From positions 1 to 64,000 of the forward strand of contig CAZDSU010000007.1 of assembly GCA_964508135.1 (NCBI GenBank): a stretch of 64,000 nt of DNA, given 5' to 3'. Position 1 is the first letter of the stretch, and every line of letters starts with the position of its first letter. Of the stretch, positions 17,624 through 27,606 are shown piece after piece. Below the pieces are notes generated by a model. That model did no database searches. It was given only the letters and a program-made list of their open reading frames with translations, and was not told the DNA's origin. The stretch comes from UBA6168 sp964508135 (GTDB lineage Bacteria > Bacteroidota > Bacteroidia > Chitinophagales > Saprospiraceae). A program made the translations under genes and the position numbers.

Positions 17624-20600
17624 TCACTCCACCAGCACGAACCCCGCCCATTGATAGGGCGAAAAGCCAATCTCCCGCATTTCTTTCTGTGCCGCCCGAA
17701 AAGCGTCAGGAATGGCCATCTTATCTTCCAGCCATTTTGAATAAAATAGGGTCATCAGTTTTTTGGTTTGCTCATCCGGCACCTCCCAAAGCGACATCAC
17801 GATATACTTTACCCCAGCTATTTTGAAAGCCCGTTGCAGGCCATAGACACCTTCGTTGCCCTTGATGTCTCCTAATCCGGTCTCACAAGCAGAGAGCGCC
17901 GCCAGTTCCGTATGGGATAAGTCCATCTGGCTAATTTCGTAGGCGGTGAGGATGCCGTCTTCCATGTCCGGCAGCAATGGCCTGCCGGTCAGCCAGGAGT
18001 AATTTCCACCAGCCAGGATTAGGCCGGAACGTATCATGGGTTGGGCAGATATTTTAAAAACTGGTTCACCCCCAGCCCCTAAAGGGGAGCCAGGGCCAAC
18101 ACCCCCTTTAGGGGGCTGGGGGGTAGGGTCAGGGAAAAAGTACCCGTGGGTAGCCAAATGAATACTTCTAGGAGAAGGTTTCCCCCGGCCTATTTGCTTG
18201 AACGCTTCTTCCGTGGCAGCATTTCCGGTGCGGGTATCCGGCGCCATACCGGCGGCTTTGGCAATGGATTGGATGGAAGAAACTTCTTTATTCGTCCAAT
18301 TAAGGAAGGTCCATGCACTGCCTCTTTGCACAGGGACAGGGTCAATATTCAACTTTCTATCCTCTTGGCCCCTGCTGGCAAGCATTTCGGCAGATATTTT
18401 CCGCTCGGCAATGGCGGCGCTGTCCAATTCATATTGCACCGCCCCAACGAGCAACGCCTCTTGATTGACAATATTCACTGCATTGGGAACCACAAGCTGG
18501 CGGGTGCTGCCCAACTGCACAAGGTTAATGGTATCTGCCAGGGTATTTTCTCCATCAATGGGTATTGCGCCCAAGTTCAGGCGGTGCATCAGTCCGGAGG
18601 GTGAAAAATAAACGGTTTTAACGCTCTTCAACGCAGCTTCCAGTGGTTGCCACAGCAAATCGTACAGCGACTTGGTGGGTTTGCCGAGTGGCGTTGCCCC
18701 ACGTTCATGGTAGTTGTATAAATCGGCAACGTAATCGCTTCGCCTCGACGTGCCAGCGCCAAAAAGCGAATCGAGCGATTTTTCTTCGCAAAGATGTACG
18801 AACCGGGGGGTGGCATCGCCCGGTTGTAGCACCAGCGCACTATAAAAAACGCTATCCGTGGTTTCCGGATTCCGATAGTGGTAATGAACAAACTCGACGA
18901 CCGCTTCGCCGGGCTGCAATTTTGACTGCACCTCCTTCCAGTTGACTTGGCGGATTGCTTCGCCGAAACCCGCCACCGTTCTCACCAATTCCTTTTCCAG
19001 TTCATTTGCTTTTTGCTCCAAAGTTGCAACACCTTCCCTTTCCTCAATGGGTTTGGCATATTCGGTGGCGAGGCGGCGATGATAGGAGGTCAGCAATTCG
19101 TAACGCATGCACGATGCAGTATCTCTCATCGCCAAATGTTTGACCTGGTTGGAAGCCGTGAGCAGGAAGCCTTTGTGAAAAATCGTGTTGTCAAAAAGGA
19201 TGGAAAGAAGCTTGGCATTTATCGCCGGATTTTGCCTTCCGAAGGAGTACAATCCGTCGAGGCCAGTGGCGAAAGTAATGGCATTGGCGGCCAACTCCCG
19301 TTCGGAAAGATAGCGGGTGGATTTCAGGAGCAGGCCTCGCTGCAAATCATTGGCCTCCAACAGCAATGGCCCGGCAAGTTCTAGCTTTCCCTGTTTTTGA
19401 TACAAAACGGCCAGGTTCCTGATGCATTCCTCGTAACGGGGATGCGCCTTCCCCAGTGTTTTTTCAAAAATAGTTTTGGCCTCCAAATGGAGTTTCAGGG
19501 CAGCTTCGGGGTTGTTCATTTTTTGGTACAAAATCGCCAAGTCTTCGAGGGTGTTGGCGTAGTCGGGGTGTGCATTGCCCAATATTTCTTCCCGGATTCT
19601 TTTCGCCGATAAAAGCAGGGTATCGGCATCAGCGTACCGGCCCATTTTATCATAAAGAATAGCCAGGTTGTTCAGGCTCCAGGCATGGTCGGTATTCTCC
19701 CTGCCTCCAATATTTTCAAAAATGGATTTCACCTCCTTGGAAAGGGGTTCGGCAACGGCGTAGTCCTCCTTTGCCATGTACAAAACAGCCAGGTTGTTCA
19801 GGCTGACCGAGTATTCGACACTCCCGGGATGGGCCTTTTTTCGGATGGCAAGCGCCTCTTTGTAAACTGGTTCCGCAGCGTCGAACAGCCCCAGTTTGTA
19901 ATACAGTGACGCCGTGTTGTCCAAACAGTCACCGTATCCCTTGCTTCCTGTTCCGGCCGTTTTCTCCCAAATCTCCTTAGCTTCCAACAAGCAGCGTTCC
20001 CCTTCTTCATAGCGCCCCAGGTCTTTGTACAGGATGGCGAGGTTGTTGAGGCTCTGGGCATAGTCGAAGCTTTCTTTTCCCAATGATACTATTTGGATTT
20101 CCATTGCCTGCAAGTAGTAGCGCTCTGCCTCCTCGTACCGGGCAACGTCGGAATACAGGTTTGCCAAATCGTTCAGCAGGCCTGCATAGTCCGGATGAAA
20201 TTCGCCCAGGACTTTCTCCCGGATGTCCTTGGCTTTTAAATAAAGTGGCTCTGCTTCTTCATATCGCTCGGTTTTAATGTACACATCCGCTAGGTTGTCC
20301 AGTACATTGGCATATTGGACGCTGTCCATTTTCAGTTCGTATTCCCAAAGCCCCTTGGCTTCCAGCAGGTTTTTTTCCGCTTCCCTGAACCGAAACATAT
20401 AAGTGTACAGCGCGCCCAGGTTATTGGCGATGGCCGCATAGTCCTTGTGAACCTTGGTGAACACTTCCTCCCGGATTTCTTTGACTTTTAAATACAACGG
20501 CTCTGCCGCTTCAAATTGCTCCTGCCTCCGGTAAATCAAGCCAAGGTTGTTCAGCGTAGCTGCCAAATCGAGTGGGTCAACCCCCAGTGCATTTTCCTGA

Positions 20601-20902
20601 ATTGTTTTTGCGTCGAGGTAATAGCGCTCTGCATCCTCCAATTTACCCTGAGAATTAAAAATATAGCCGTGGTTGAATAGGCATTTTCCATGAGCAGCGT
20701 GTTCAATCCCAAGCTTTTCAAAGGCCATCTGTTCTGCAACATCATTGATTTGCATGGCTTCCCCATACTGCTGTTGGTTGGTGAGGGAACGAGAGGTTTG
20801 AATCAGGCTGTCCACCTGCCGAGTGATGACAGCCGTATCCACGGCCTGGCAAAAACCAAAAAAAGGAAGGCAAACAAAAAAGGGAAGCAATAATCTTTTC
20901 AT
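17624..20902 (-). CDS. Secreted TPR-CHAT peptidase-like protein
   Basis: 1092 residues from the ATG at 20902, chosen because it begins a signal peptide (MKRLLLPFFVCLPFFGFCQ); the longer frame adds 41 residues with no export signal. About twelve kinesin-light-chain-type TPRs of ~42 residues (for example HPDYANTLEDLAILYQKMNN) fill residues ~50-560. The C-terminal CHAT domain has catalytic His ~919 in IHLATHGYFF and Cys ~1006 in LSACETGLG, followed by VMSLWEVPD. CHAT is the caspase-clan relative often paired with TPRs. A palindromic repeat inserts a Pro/Gly-rich stretch (PTPQPPKGGVGPGSPLGAGG) between the His and Cys. An amidohydrolase gene lies 205 bp upstream. Confidence 0.9.
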   Translation of the reverse strand: MKRLLLPFFVCLPFFGFCQAVDTAVITRQVDSLIQTSRSLTNQQQYGEAMQINDVAEQMAFEKLGIEHAAHGKCLFNHGYIFNSQGKLEDAERYYLDAKTIQENALGVDPLDLAATLNNLGLIYRRQEQFEAAEPLYLKVKEIREEVFTKVHKDYAAIANNLGALYTYMFRFREAEKNLLEAKGLWEYELKMDSVQYANVLDNLADVYIKTERYEEAEPLYLKAKDIREKVLGEFHPDYAGLLNDLANLYSDVARYEEAERYYLQAMEIQIVSLGKESFDYAQSLNNLAILYKDLGRYEEGERCLLEAKEIWEKTAGTGSKGYGDCLDNTASLYYKLGLFDAAEPVYKEALAIRKKAHPGSVEYSVSLNNLAVLYMAKEDYAVAEPLSKEVKSIFENIGGRENTDHAWSLNNLAILYDKMGRYADADTLLLSAKRIREEILGNAHPDYANTLEDLAILYQKMNNPEAALKLHLEAKTIFEKTLGKAHPRYEECIRNLAVLYQKQGKLELAGPLLLEANDLQRGLLLKSTRYLSERELAANAITFATGLDGLYSFGRQNPAINAKLLSILFDNTIFHKGFLLTASNQVKHLAMRDTASCMRYELLTSYHRRLATEYAKPIEEREGVATLEQKANELEKELVRTVAGFGEAIRQVNWKEVQSKLQPGEAVVEFVHYHYRNPETTDSVFYSALVLQPGDATPRFVHLCEEKSLDSLFGAGTSRRSDYVADLYNYHERGATPLGKPTKSLYDLLWQPLEAALKSVKTVYFSPSGLMHRLNLGAIPIDGENTLADTINLVQLGSTRQLVVPNAVNIVNQEALLVGAVQYELDSAAIAERKISAEMLASRGQEDRKLNIDPVPVQRGSAWTFLNWTNKEVSSIQSIAKAAGMAPDTRTGNAATEEAFKQIGRGKPSPRSIHLATHGYFFPDPTPQPPKGGVGPGSPLGAGGEPVFKISAQPMIRSGLILAGGNYSWLTGRPLLPDMEDGILTAYEISQMDLSHTELAALSACETGLGDIKGNEGVYGLQRAFKIAGVKYIVMSLWEVPDEQTKKLMTLFYSKWLEDKMAIPDAFRAAQKEMREIGFSPYQWAGFVLVE
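18068..18124. repeat. Palindromic repeat inside the CHAT coding region
   Basis: ACCCCCAGCCCCTAAAGGGG (18068-18087) is repeated inverted at 18102-18124 with few mismatches. It is translated in frame and encodes the Pro/Gly-rich insertion. Pro/Gly-rich insertions of this kind are a known form of palindromic repeat in Bacteroidota coding sequence. Confidence 0.7.
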
Positions 20903-21107
20903 GTAATAGGGTTTAGAAGTCAGAAATGTAAGCAGTATTTGGAAAGCAAATGCCAAACTTTTACAATTATTCCACCTCTGCAAACCGCATACAAAAAAAA
21001 ACCAGTTCTGGCACTTCTCCTGCATCTCCCATAGTGCCGTTTATGGCGGGTTGCGAGCCGAGCCAGCGGTGACACCTTTCAAAGATGCCCCGCTAAAAGA
21101 CCTTGCC

Positions 21108-22376
21108 TCATCTTTTGTCCACCACCACCTTCCCATCCTTCATCACCCAGTGCACGCCGTTGATGACGGCGTTGACATCTTTGAGTGGGTCGCCGAAAAC
21201 CGCCACCAGGTCCGCCAAAAAACCCGGAGCAATGGCACCCAATTCTGCCTCCATTCCCAACAGCGCTGCGGCGTTCACGGTGGCTGTCTGCAAGGCTTGC
21301 TCGGGCGTCATGCCAGCTTTTACGAACCATTCCAACTCCCTTGCATTTTCGCCGAAGCCGGTAAACAGCGCATCGGAACCCATCGCTATTTTTACGTTCA
21401 TGCTCACCGCCAGCTTTAGGGTCTCGAAATTTCGGTTTGTGAAATCCTGTAGGCCTTTTACGACATCCTCTCCATAGCCAAATTCGTCCCGGTGGTCGGC
21501 ATAGTAGCGATTGTGGTCCACTGTCGGGACGTAAAAAGTGCCCATTTTTAGCATTTCCTGAAAGGTTTCCCTGTCCAAGCCAGTGGCGTGCTCTACGGAC
21601 TCGGCGCCAGCACGAATGGCGTCTTTCGCACCTGTCGGGCCGTAAGAATGCACGGACACCCGTTTCCCGGCTTGGTGGGCAATGTCCACCGCTGCTTTTA
21701 TTTCCTCGAAAGTGTAGGTTTGAAAGCCGGTCACGTCATTGGCGCTGCCGGTGGAGCCGTAGATTTTTATCCAATCCACCCCGGCAGCGATTTGCCCTCG
21801 TGCCGCTTTTTTCACCTCTTCGATGTTGTCCGCCCTACCGGGGTCGAATTCGGTTATCCAGGGGTCGGGGCCTTTGAACGACACATGCAGCCCGTGCCCT
21901 GCCACGAACATGCGAGGGCCCACCATGGCGCCCCGCTCGATGAGTTCCCGCATGGCGAGGTCCATGCCCGCCCACGAGCCTAAATCCCTGACTGTGGTCA
22001 CGCCTGACTCCAAGGTTTTCAGGGCATTTTCCTGTGCCAAAAAAGTGGTGACGATGGGGTTTGCGTGTTCGAGCGACGTCCAAGGGTCGGTGTCCGGAGC
22101 CTGGTCCCAGTAGTAGGTTATGTGCGTGTGCACGTCAATCAAACCGGGGATGCCAATGAGGGGTCGAAGGTCTATCAGGGTCGTGTTCTGTGGGACACTG
22201 GCATCGCCGGAGGCCACTGCCTTTATCCGGTTTCCCTCAACCACGACGACCGCATCGGGAATGACTTTTCCTTGCCCGGTGATGAGTTTCCCAAACCGGA
22301 TGGTGGTGGTCTGGCAGGTGGCTGCGATGGAGCAGCTAATGAAAAGTACGGTGGTGAAAATGGTGGTTTTTGTCAT
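21108..22376 (-). CDS. Secreted amidohydrolase (imidazolonepropionase/prolidase-like)
   Basis: 422 residues from the ATG at 22376, which opens a signal peptide (MTKTTIFTTVLFISCSIAATC). Metal ligands of the amidohydrolase superfamily are visible: His 83 and His 85 in DVHTHIT, a probable carbamylated Lys in DWIKIYGS, His residues in VSVHSYGP and SVEHATGLD, and the catalytic Asp in MGSDALF. The C-terminal ALQTATVNAAALLGMEAELG, IAPGFLADLVAV segment is typical of the imidazolonepropionase-related, Xaa-Pro dipeptidase-type group. Substrate cannot be named; a peptide or amide bond is likely. It follows paralog D of the caspase operon, separated by a strong hairpin. Confidence 0.85.
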   Translation of the reverse strand: MTKTTIFTTVLFISCSIAATCQTTTIRFGKLITGQGKVIPDAVVVVEGNRIKAVASGDASVPQNTTLIDLRPLIGIPGLIDVHTHITYYWDQAPDTDPWTSLEHANPIVTTFLAQENALKTLESGVTTVRDLGSWAGMDLAMRELIERGAMVGPRMFVAGHGLHVSFKGPDPWITEFDPGRADNIEEVKKAARGQIAAGVDWIKIYGSTGSANDVTGFQTYTFEEIKAAVDIAHQAGKRVSVHSYGPTGAKDAIRAGAESVEHATGLDRETFQEMLKMGTFYVPTVDHNRYYADHRDEFGYGEDVVKGLQDFTNRNFETLKLAVSMNVKIAMGSDALFTGFGENARELEWFVKAGMTPEQALQTATVNAAALLGMEAELGAIAPGFLADLVAVFGDPLKDVNAVINGVHWVMKDGKVVVDKR

Positions 22377-22392
22377 GACAATTGTTTTTTGA

Positions 22393-22478
22393 TAGTGGGT
22401 CAAAATGGTTGATGGCCGAAGCGTAGTGACGGCGTGACCCAAAGTCACGCCGTCACTTTCAACTCTTCTGACCCACTA
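22393..22478 (-). terminator. Nested hairpin terminator after the caspase operon
   Basis: Inner perfect 14-bp stem AGTGACGGCGTGAC (22425-22438) pairs with 22444-22457 around a 5-nt loop. An outer stem pairs TAGTGGGTCA (22393-22402) with TGACCCACTA (22469-22478), which includes the stop codon of paralog D. On the minus strand it is followed by ATTTTGAC and a later T-run context. It probably ends the five-gene operon before the amidohydrolase gene. Confidence 0.65.
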
Positions 22479-25121
22479 CCTGTTTTTTTTAAATGTCCGG
22501 AAACGGACTTCCGGGGTATCTTGCAATAAGCGTTTCTCCCAGCCGGTCGGGAAGTTTTTCTCCATCATCTCCATAAACCGCTCGGTCTTCCTGGTTTCTG
22601 AAAAAAGCGGCTCTCCCGCTACCAGTTCGGGCGTGGGCAGCCAATGGTTGAGCGATTTTTCCAGCCAGTCGAGGCTCTCGTTATTGTCGCCTTTTTCGGC
22701 GTGAATTAGCGCCATGCCCAAGTAACCCCGCCAGGAGTTCGGCTCTTCTTCCAGCAATTTTTGAAATTGCCCGGTGGCTTCCGGGTAGCGTTTTTGGCGG
22801 AGGAGGAAGCGTCCGTAGTTGAGGCGGAGTGATTCATGCACGCCGCTTAATCGAATACGCAACGCGTGATTTTTTGATAAATCTACCCGCAGACCTTCCT
22901 GAAAAAGGCTGTCTGCGCGCATGGCATCGCCTTGCATTTCTGCAATGGTGCCCTCGTAGTGAATTTGCCGAACCCGAAAAGGAAGGTGGTCTGAGATGGC
23001 TTCAATTGCTTTTTGCAGCAAAGCCCGACCTTCTGAATAATTGCCTTCCCTTATTTGATAAATACCAAGCGCAATATGGGATTCGGCGGGAAGCCACGAG
23101 TCGGTTTCAATTTTGAGTGCTTTTTCTGCAAGCTCAGCGGCAAGTTCATACTGCTCATTGTAAATCAATCCCTTTATTAAATGCCTAATAAACGAGACTT
23201 TGGAGACAACCGAAGCGGAAGGATGGTTAAAAAGTGAGTCTGCCAGTGCCCTTGCTTGTTGCTGTCGGCGGGTTTTAACCAGTAGCTCGATAAAATATTC
23301 ACTGGCATCATTGTTTGGGCTTGGCTCGAGGGCGAGGGATTTGACAAGGTATTTTTCTGCGCGCTCATATTCTTTTTGCATCATGCAGGTAGCGCCTGCA
23401 TTGGTGTAAGCATTGAAAATATCCGGCTTTTCCCGAATCATTTTATCCGACAAAACCAGCGACTCCTCCGTCCTGTCCTCCCATTGGTACAACCACGAAA
23501 GCCGTTCCTGCGCCACGTAAGAATCTGGCTTGATGCTCAATGCCCTGTTTATCCAAAATTCCGACATGCCAGGCTCATAAGTCAATTCCAAGCAAGGCAA
23601 AAGCCAGTGCGGAGAACGCTCGGTAGCCAGTTTGAGCCGATGAATTACTGAGTCGAAGGTTGCTGGATTGCCATCATAATAAAACGTGAGCGCGTAAGCG
23701 TATTCGAGATAACCTGATGTGCTGTCGAGGGCAATTGCTTCGTGCAATTTTTGCTGCGCAATCGGGCGTATGGAATCCTGAAAAGCGAGGGTGACATTTG
23801 CAGCGCCCAAAGTTTGGGTAAGGTTGTAGCTTTCGAAGTAAAGTTCCTTAGCCCGCAGCGTGGGGTACATGTAGTGCTTTTCGCCGAGCAGTTCGATGGT
23901 GCGGTGGAGGTAGCGCGGGTATTCGGTGTATTTCGAGGGGTTGTAGATAAAGTGGTTGGTTTCGTAGGGGTCGTCGGCAAGCAGGGCGTTGAGGGCCTGC
24001 TGCACCTCGTCCTGTAGGGCCACGGCGAGGTTGCGGCGCATCAGGCCGTGCAGGGGCTTCATGGCTTCGTTTTCAAGGAGTTTTTTGTAAAAAAAATCGG
24101 CGGACGAATCGCCGTCCAGCAGGTTTCCGGCGGCCAGTGCGGCCTCAAAATTTTGATAAAGCACCTGCGTCGCCGAATCGGCAGCGGCCAAAAAACCGTC
24201 GGCCAAGCCCTTGCTGCCCGTTCCGGCGATAAATTGCGGCTCCCCTTTTTTCCGCTTCAAAATATCGGCCAGCGCAGCGGCGTCCACCTGTGCCAGCACG
24301 GTGTTCCGGTCGCCCACGGTCATGGGAGTTTGCGAGTGCGGGGCGGTTTCGTTGGACACTTTGTCCTCCAGGTAGCGGTCTATTTCCCGCAGGGCGATGG
24401 CACCGTCCGCATTTTGGTCGGCCAGGCCGGTGAGGCCGTCGAGCAGGTGGTAAGAAAAAACGCCCCGTCCGTTGCCCCATTGCTGCCCTTCCAGGCTGAA
24501 CTCGTTCGGCTGGCAAGACATGATTTTCACCTCGTTGGCAAACTGTTGCGAGAGCGCTTGGGCCGTTGCTTGCGTACCGCCAACGCTGCTCCCCGCCAGT
24601 TTTCCGGCATGGCAGGCATCGGTCACGACGGTCACGTGGGCCATTTTGTCCATCGAAAGCGTAGAAATGATGTCCTGCAAATAAATAATCGAATACGCCC
24701 CGGCCTTGTAGTTGGTCGGCGGCGAATCCCAGGCAAGCAGGAACCCGAACTGGCCCCGGGTTTTGGTCTCAACATCACCGTGCCCGGAAAAATAAATGAC
24801 GACCCGATCGCCCTCGCCGCAGACCTCAATGAGCCAATCGAGCGAGGCAGAGAGGCGGGCGTTGGTGGCTTTTTCGTTGGTCAAAAGCACGATGTTACCC
24901 GCCGGGACACCGCCGCCCGCTGGGGAACGGAGCCACTCGGCGAATGCCTCGGCATCCCGATCAGCAAATTGCAGGTCGGGGATGGCGGCGTCCTGGTAGT
25001 CGGAGATGCCGACGACAACGGCACGGGTGGAGGAGCCGTTGAGGTCGAGGGACTGGGCGTAAGTCCTTGCAGGATGGCAGGTGCCCAAAAGCAGTGCGGC
25101 GATGGTGAGGAAGTATTTCAT
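22476..25121 (-). CDS. Secreted caspase-EF-loop-TPR protein (paralog D)
   Basis: 881 residues, signal peptide MKYFLTIAALLLGTCHPART. Caspase domain ~33-255 with His 114 (YFSGHGDVE) and Cys 170 (VTDACHAG; Ala replaces the usual Ser after it). SCQPNEFSLEGQQWGNGRG follows. EF-hand-type loop 235-246 (DQNADGAIALRE). The linker has LMRRNLAVALQDEVQQALNA and LLGEKHYMYPTLRAKELYFE. A long TPR array ends in RKTERFMEMMEKNFP. It is the last gene of the five-gene operon, 11 bp after paralog E. Its N-terminus is less similar to E and F than those are to each other. Confidence 0.92.
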   Translation of the reverse strand: MKYFLTIAALLLGTCHPARTYAQSLDLNGSSTRAVVVGISDYQDAAIPDLQFADRDAEAFAEWLRSPAGGGVPAGNIVLLTNEKATNARLSASLDWLIEVCGEGDRVVIYFSGHGDVETKTRGQFGFLLAWDSPPTNYKAGAYSIIYLQDIISTLSMDKMAHVTVVTDACHAGKLAGSSVGGTQATAQALSQQFANEVKIMSCQPNEFSLEGQQWGNGRGVFSYHLLDGLTGLADQNADGAIALREIDRYLEDKVSNETAPHSQTPMTVGDRNTVLAQVDAAALADILKRKKGEPQFIAGTGSKGLADGFLAAADSATQVLYQNFEAALAAGNLLDGDSSADFFYKKLLENEAMKPLHGLMRRNLAVALQDEVQQALNALLADDPYETNHFIYNPSKYTEYPRYLHRTIELLGEKHYMYPTLRAKELYFESYNLTQTLGAANVTLAFQDSIRPIAQQKLHEAIALDSTSGYLEYAYALTFYYDGNPATFDSVIHRLKLATERSPHWLLPCLELTYEPGMSEFWINRALSIKPDSYVAQERLSWLYQWEDRTEESLVLSDKMIREKPDIFNAYTNAGATCMMQKEYERAEKYLVKSLALEPSPNNDASEYFIELLVKTRRQQQARALADSLFNHPSASVVSKVSFIRHLIKGLIYNEQYELAAELAEKALKIETDSWLPAESHIALGIYQIREGNYSEGRALLQKAIEAISDHLPFRVRQIHYEGTIAEMQGDAMRADSLFQEGLRVDLSKNHALRIRLSGVHESLRLNYGRFLLRQKRYPEATGQFQKLLEEEPNSWRGYLGMALIHAEKGDNNESLDWLEKSLNHWLPTPELVAGEPLFSETRKTERFMEMMEKNFPTGWEKRLLQDTPEVRFRTFKKNR

Positions 25122-25132
25122 TTCACAAGGTT

Positions 25133-27496
25133 TTAGTCTTTGGTTTGGTCCCCCAAAGGGGCAAGTGGGAAGTATTTTTTCATCAAGTCCTTGAATTTTT
25201 GAGTCTTTCGCATTTCAGCTAAAACCTTTTCATACTGAAAATCGGAGTACCTGTAGTTGCCGGTGTCGAGAATCTTTTCGAGCCATTCGAGCGCCCGTTC
25301 CGTTTCGCCTTCAAAAGCGAGATACCATACCAGCACATGACCATGAAAATTATCCTTCCCGCCACTTTTTCGAAGGGCCATTTTAAAAGCCTGATTAAAA
25401 CAGGAATCGGCCTCCTCGAGCCGCTTCATCTTCAGGTAAGCCCATCCAAGATATTCAAGCTGTGAAGTTGTGTCTCGGCTATCGCTCTTAAATGCCTTCT
25501 TCAAAGAATCAAGCCCTGCATCATATTCTCCGAGGTCAATTTTGGCTAAACCTATCCAGGTCAGATTCTGCCAATTATCCGCTTCCTCCAGTATTTCCAA
25601 TGCTTCCCGGCTTTTCCTTTGATAGAGCAACATTTGTCCAATCCACAGCAGGAGACGGTGTGCATCCGGGTTACTTTTTAACTGGATGGAATAAGCCATC
25701 CTGAACATGGCTTCTGCTTTTTCAAACTCGTCAAAAGAAGAGTATAAATGAGCAATCACCTCCAAATTGCTTGCGTCATTAGAATCAACCGCTAACCCTT
25801 TTTCAGCCCAAAAGATGGCTTCCTCATGAAGACCTGCATAATAATAAGTCATTGCCATTCTGGAGTAATTCATGGCGTAGTCCGGAGAGACCTCGATGGC
25901 TTTTTTTAAAATCCCCTGAGCCTTTTGAGTTTCACCTGTAAATGAATAGACATAACCCTGCAGGTTTAGCGCCAATCCCCAATCCGGGCTGATTTCGAGC
26001 GCCTTCTCACAATATTTCAACACATTTTTCTGGCTCAAGCTCCAATTCAACCAGGCAAGTTCGTAATAGGCGTAAGCTGCCAGGCTGTCATACGCCAAAG
26101 CATCTTCATTAAGTTTAATCTCCTCCGAAATAAGCGATTTCCACTCCGGAGAATTATACTTAATTTGTCTGTTTTCAAAATTGTAATTTCTCTTGAGCTT
26201 CGAAAACAATCCCTGAAAGAAGTATTGCCTCGCCTTTAGCTTGCCGTACATGTAGTGGCTTTCACCGAGCAGGTCTGCCGCCCGTTCCAGGTACCGGGGA
26301 TAAAGTGCATAGCTGCTGTCCAGCCGGTACATTTTTGCCAGCTCTGCCGTGTCTGTTTTTAGATAAAGGTTGAGGACCGTCTGCGCATCGTCCTGCAAGG
26401 CTGCGGCATAGTTTCGGCGCAGGTGGTTGTGCAAGGGTTTCAATTCTTCCACTGCCGCCAGCTTTTCATAAAGCTCGTCGGCATTGGTGCCTTTCGGCTC
26501 GAAAAAGTGCTTGTATTTGATTGCCTGTTTAAAAGCGAAGTACATCTTCCGCACACTCGTGTCCACCGTCGCCAGCACATCGTCTTCCAGTCCCCTCGAT
26601 TCCACCGGCGAAAAAGCAACCATCTGGTTGGACTTGCCGGAGCGAAGGGCAGCCAGCAAAGGCATATCCACGTTCGCCAGCCGCTCGGTGCGATTGCCAA
26701 TTGCCATCGGCACCTGGCTTACCGGAGCCACTTCGGTGGTGACTTTGTCTTCCAGATAGCGCCCGATTTCCATCAGCGTTACCGACTGGTCGGCATTGCC
26801 ATCTGCCAAGCCGTACAACCCGTCCACGAGGTGATAGCTGAAAGCGCCCCTACCGCCACCCCATTGTTCGCCTTCGATGGAGTACTCGTTGGGCTGGCAG
26901 GAGAGGATTTTGATTTCGTTGGCGAATTGTTTGGCGAGGTTGGCGTTGGTCAGTTGCGAGCCGTTGATGGCGCTGCCCGCCAACTTGCCGGAGCGGCAGG
27001 CGTCGGTGACTACGGTGACGTGCGCCTTGTTTTCCAGCGAAAGCGTCGAGATGACGGTTTGCAGCATCCCGATTTCCACGACACCACCAGCCATATAGAC
27101 CTTGGGCGGAGCGTCCCAGCAAAGCAAAAAGCCGGGCTGTCCCAAAAATTTTCGCTCCACGTCCCCGTGTCCGGAAAAGTAGATGATGACCTGGTCGCCT
27201 TCTTTGCTTTCTTCCACGAGCCAATACAGCGCAGAAGCCACTTGCCCGGCGGTGGCTTGGTCGTTGGTCAGCACCTTGAGGTGGTCGCCATCAAGCGAGC
27301 CGCCCGCCGGGGAGCGCAGGAAGTTGGCGAATGCCTCCGCATCTCGGTCTGCAAAGCGCAGGTCGGGGATATCCTTGTCCTGGTAGTCGGAGATGCCGAT
27401 AACGACGGCACGGGTGGTGGTGCCGCTGATGTCGATGGACTGGGCGGAGGTGAAGGTGCCCGTGAAAAGGGCGAGGAGGGCAAGCAGGTATTTCAT
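25133..27496 (-). CDS. Secreted caspase-EF-loop-TPR protein (paralog E)
   Basis: 787 residues, signal peptide MKYLLALLALFTGTFTSAQ. His 110 (YFSGHGDVE), Cys 167 (VTDACRSG), EF-hand-type loop 232-243 (DGNADQSVTLME; position 6 is Gln rather than Gly). The linker has RRNYAAALQDDAQTVLN and LLGESHYMYGKLKARQYFFQG. About eight TPRs follow, ending RKTQKFKDLMKKYFP. The first ~57 residues are almost identical to paralog F, and the DNA of this start region lies inside a 205-bp perfect repeat. It begins 12 bp after the stop of F, so translation is probably tightly linked in one transcript. Confidence 0.92.
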   Translation of the reverse strand: MKYLLALLALFTGTFTSAQSIDISGTTTRAVVIGISDYQDKDIPDLRFADRDAEAFANFLRSPAGGSLDGDHLKVLTNDQATAGQVASALYWLVEESKEGDQVIIYFSGHGDVERKFLGQPGFLLCWDAPPKVYMAGGVVEIGMLQTVISTLSLENKAHVTVVTDACRSGKLAGSAINGSQLTNANLAKQFANEIKILSCQPNEYSIEGEQWGGGRGAFSYHLVDGLYGLADGNADQSVTLMEIGRYLEDKVTTEVAPVSQVPMAIGNRTERLANVDMPLLAALRSGKSNQMVAFSPVESRGLEDDVLATVDTSVRKMYFAFKQAIKYKHFFEPKGTNADELYEKLAAVEELKPLHNHLRRNYAAALQDDAQTVLNLYLKTDTAELAKMYRLDSSYALYPRYLERAADLLGESHYMYGKLKARQYFFQGLFSKLKRNYNFENRQIKYNSPEWKSLISEEIKLNEDALAYDSLAAYAYYELAWLNWSLSQKNVLKYCEKALEISPDWGLALNLQGYVYSFTGETQKAQGILKKAIEVSPDYAMNYSRMAMTYYYAGLHEEAIFWAEKGLAVDSNDASNLEVIAHLYSSFDEFEKAEAMFRMAYSIQLKSNPDAHRLLLWIGQMLLYQRKSREALEILEEADNWQNLTWIGLAKIDLGEYDAGLDSLKKAFKSDSRDTTSQLEYLGWAYLKMKRLEEADSCFNQAFKMALRKSGGKDNFHGHVLVWYLAFEGETERALEWLEKILDTGNYRYSDFQYEKVLAEMRKTQKFKDLMKKYFPLAPLGDQTKD

Positions 27497-27606
27497 TTTA
27501 GTTGGATTTTAGTCTTGGTTATTAAAAATCTCCGGCAAATACTCCCTCGCCAGCTTCTCCACCAGCGGCTTGTCGGAGCCATTGGGGAAATACTGCCGCA
27601 TCAGCG
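27402..27606. repeat. 205-bp perfect direct repeat, copy 1 (junction E/F)
   Basis: This segment (start of paralog E, 12-bp spacer, end of paralog F) is identical to 30078-30282 over 205 bp, at a constant offset of 2676 bp. That offset equals the length of paralog F plus its spacer, which points to tandem duplication or gene conversion. Confidence 0.9.
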
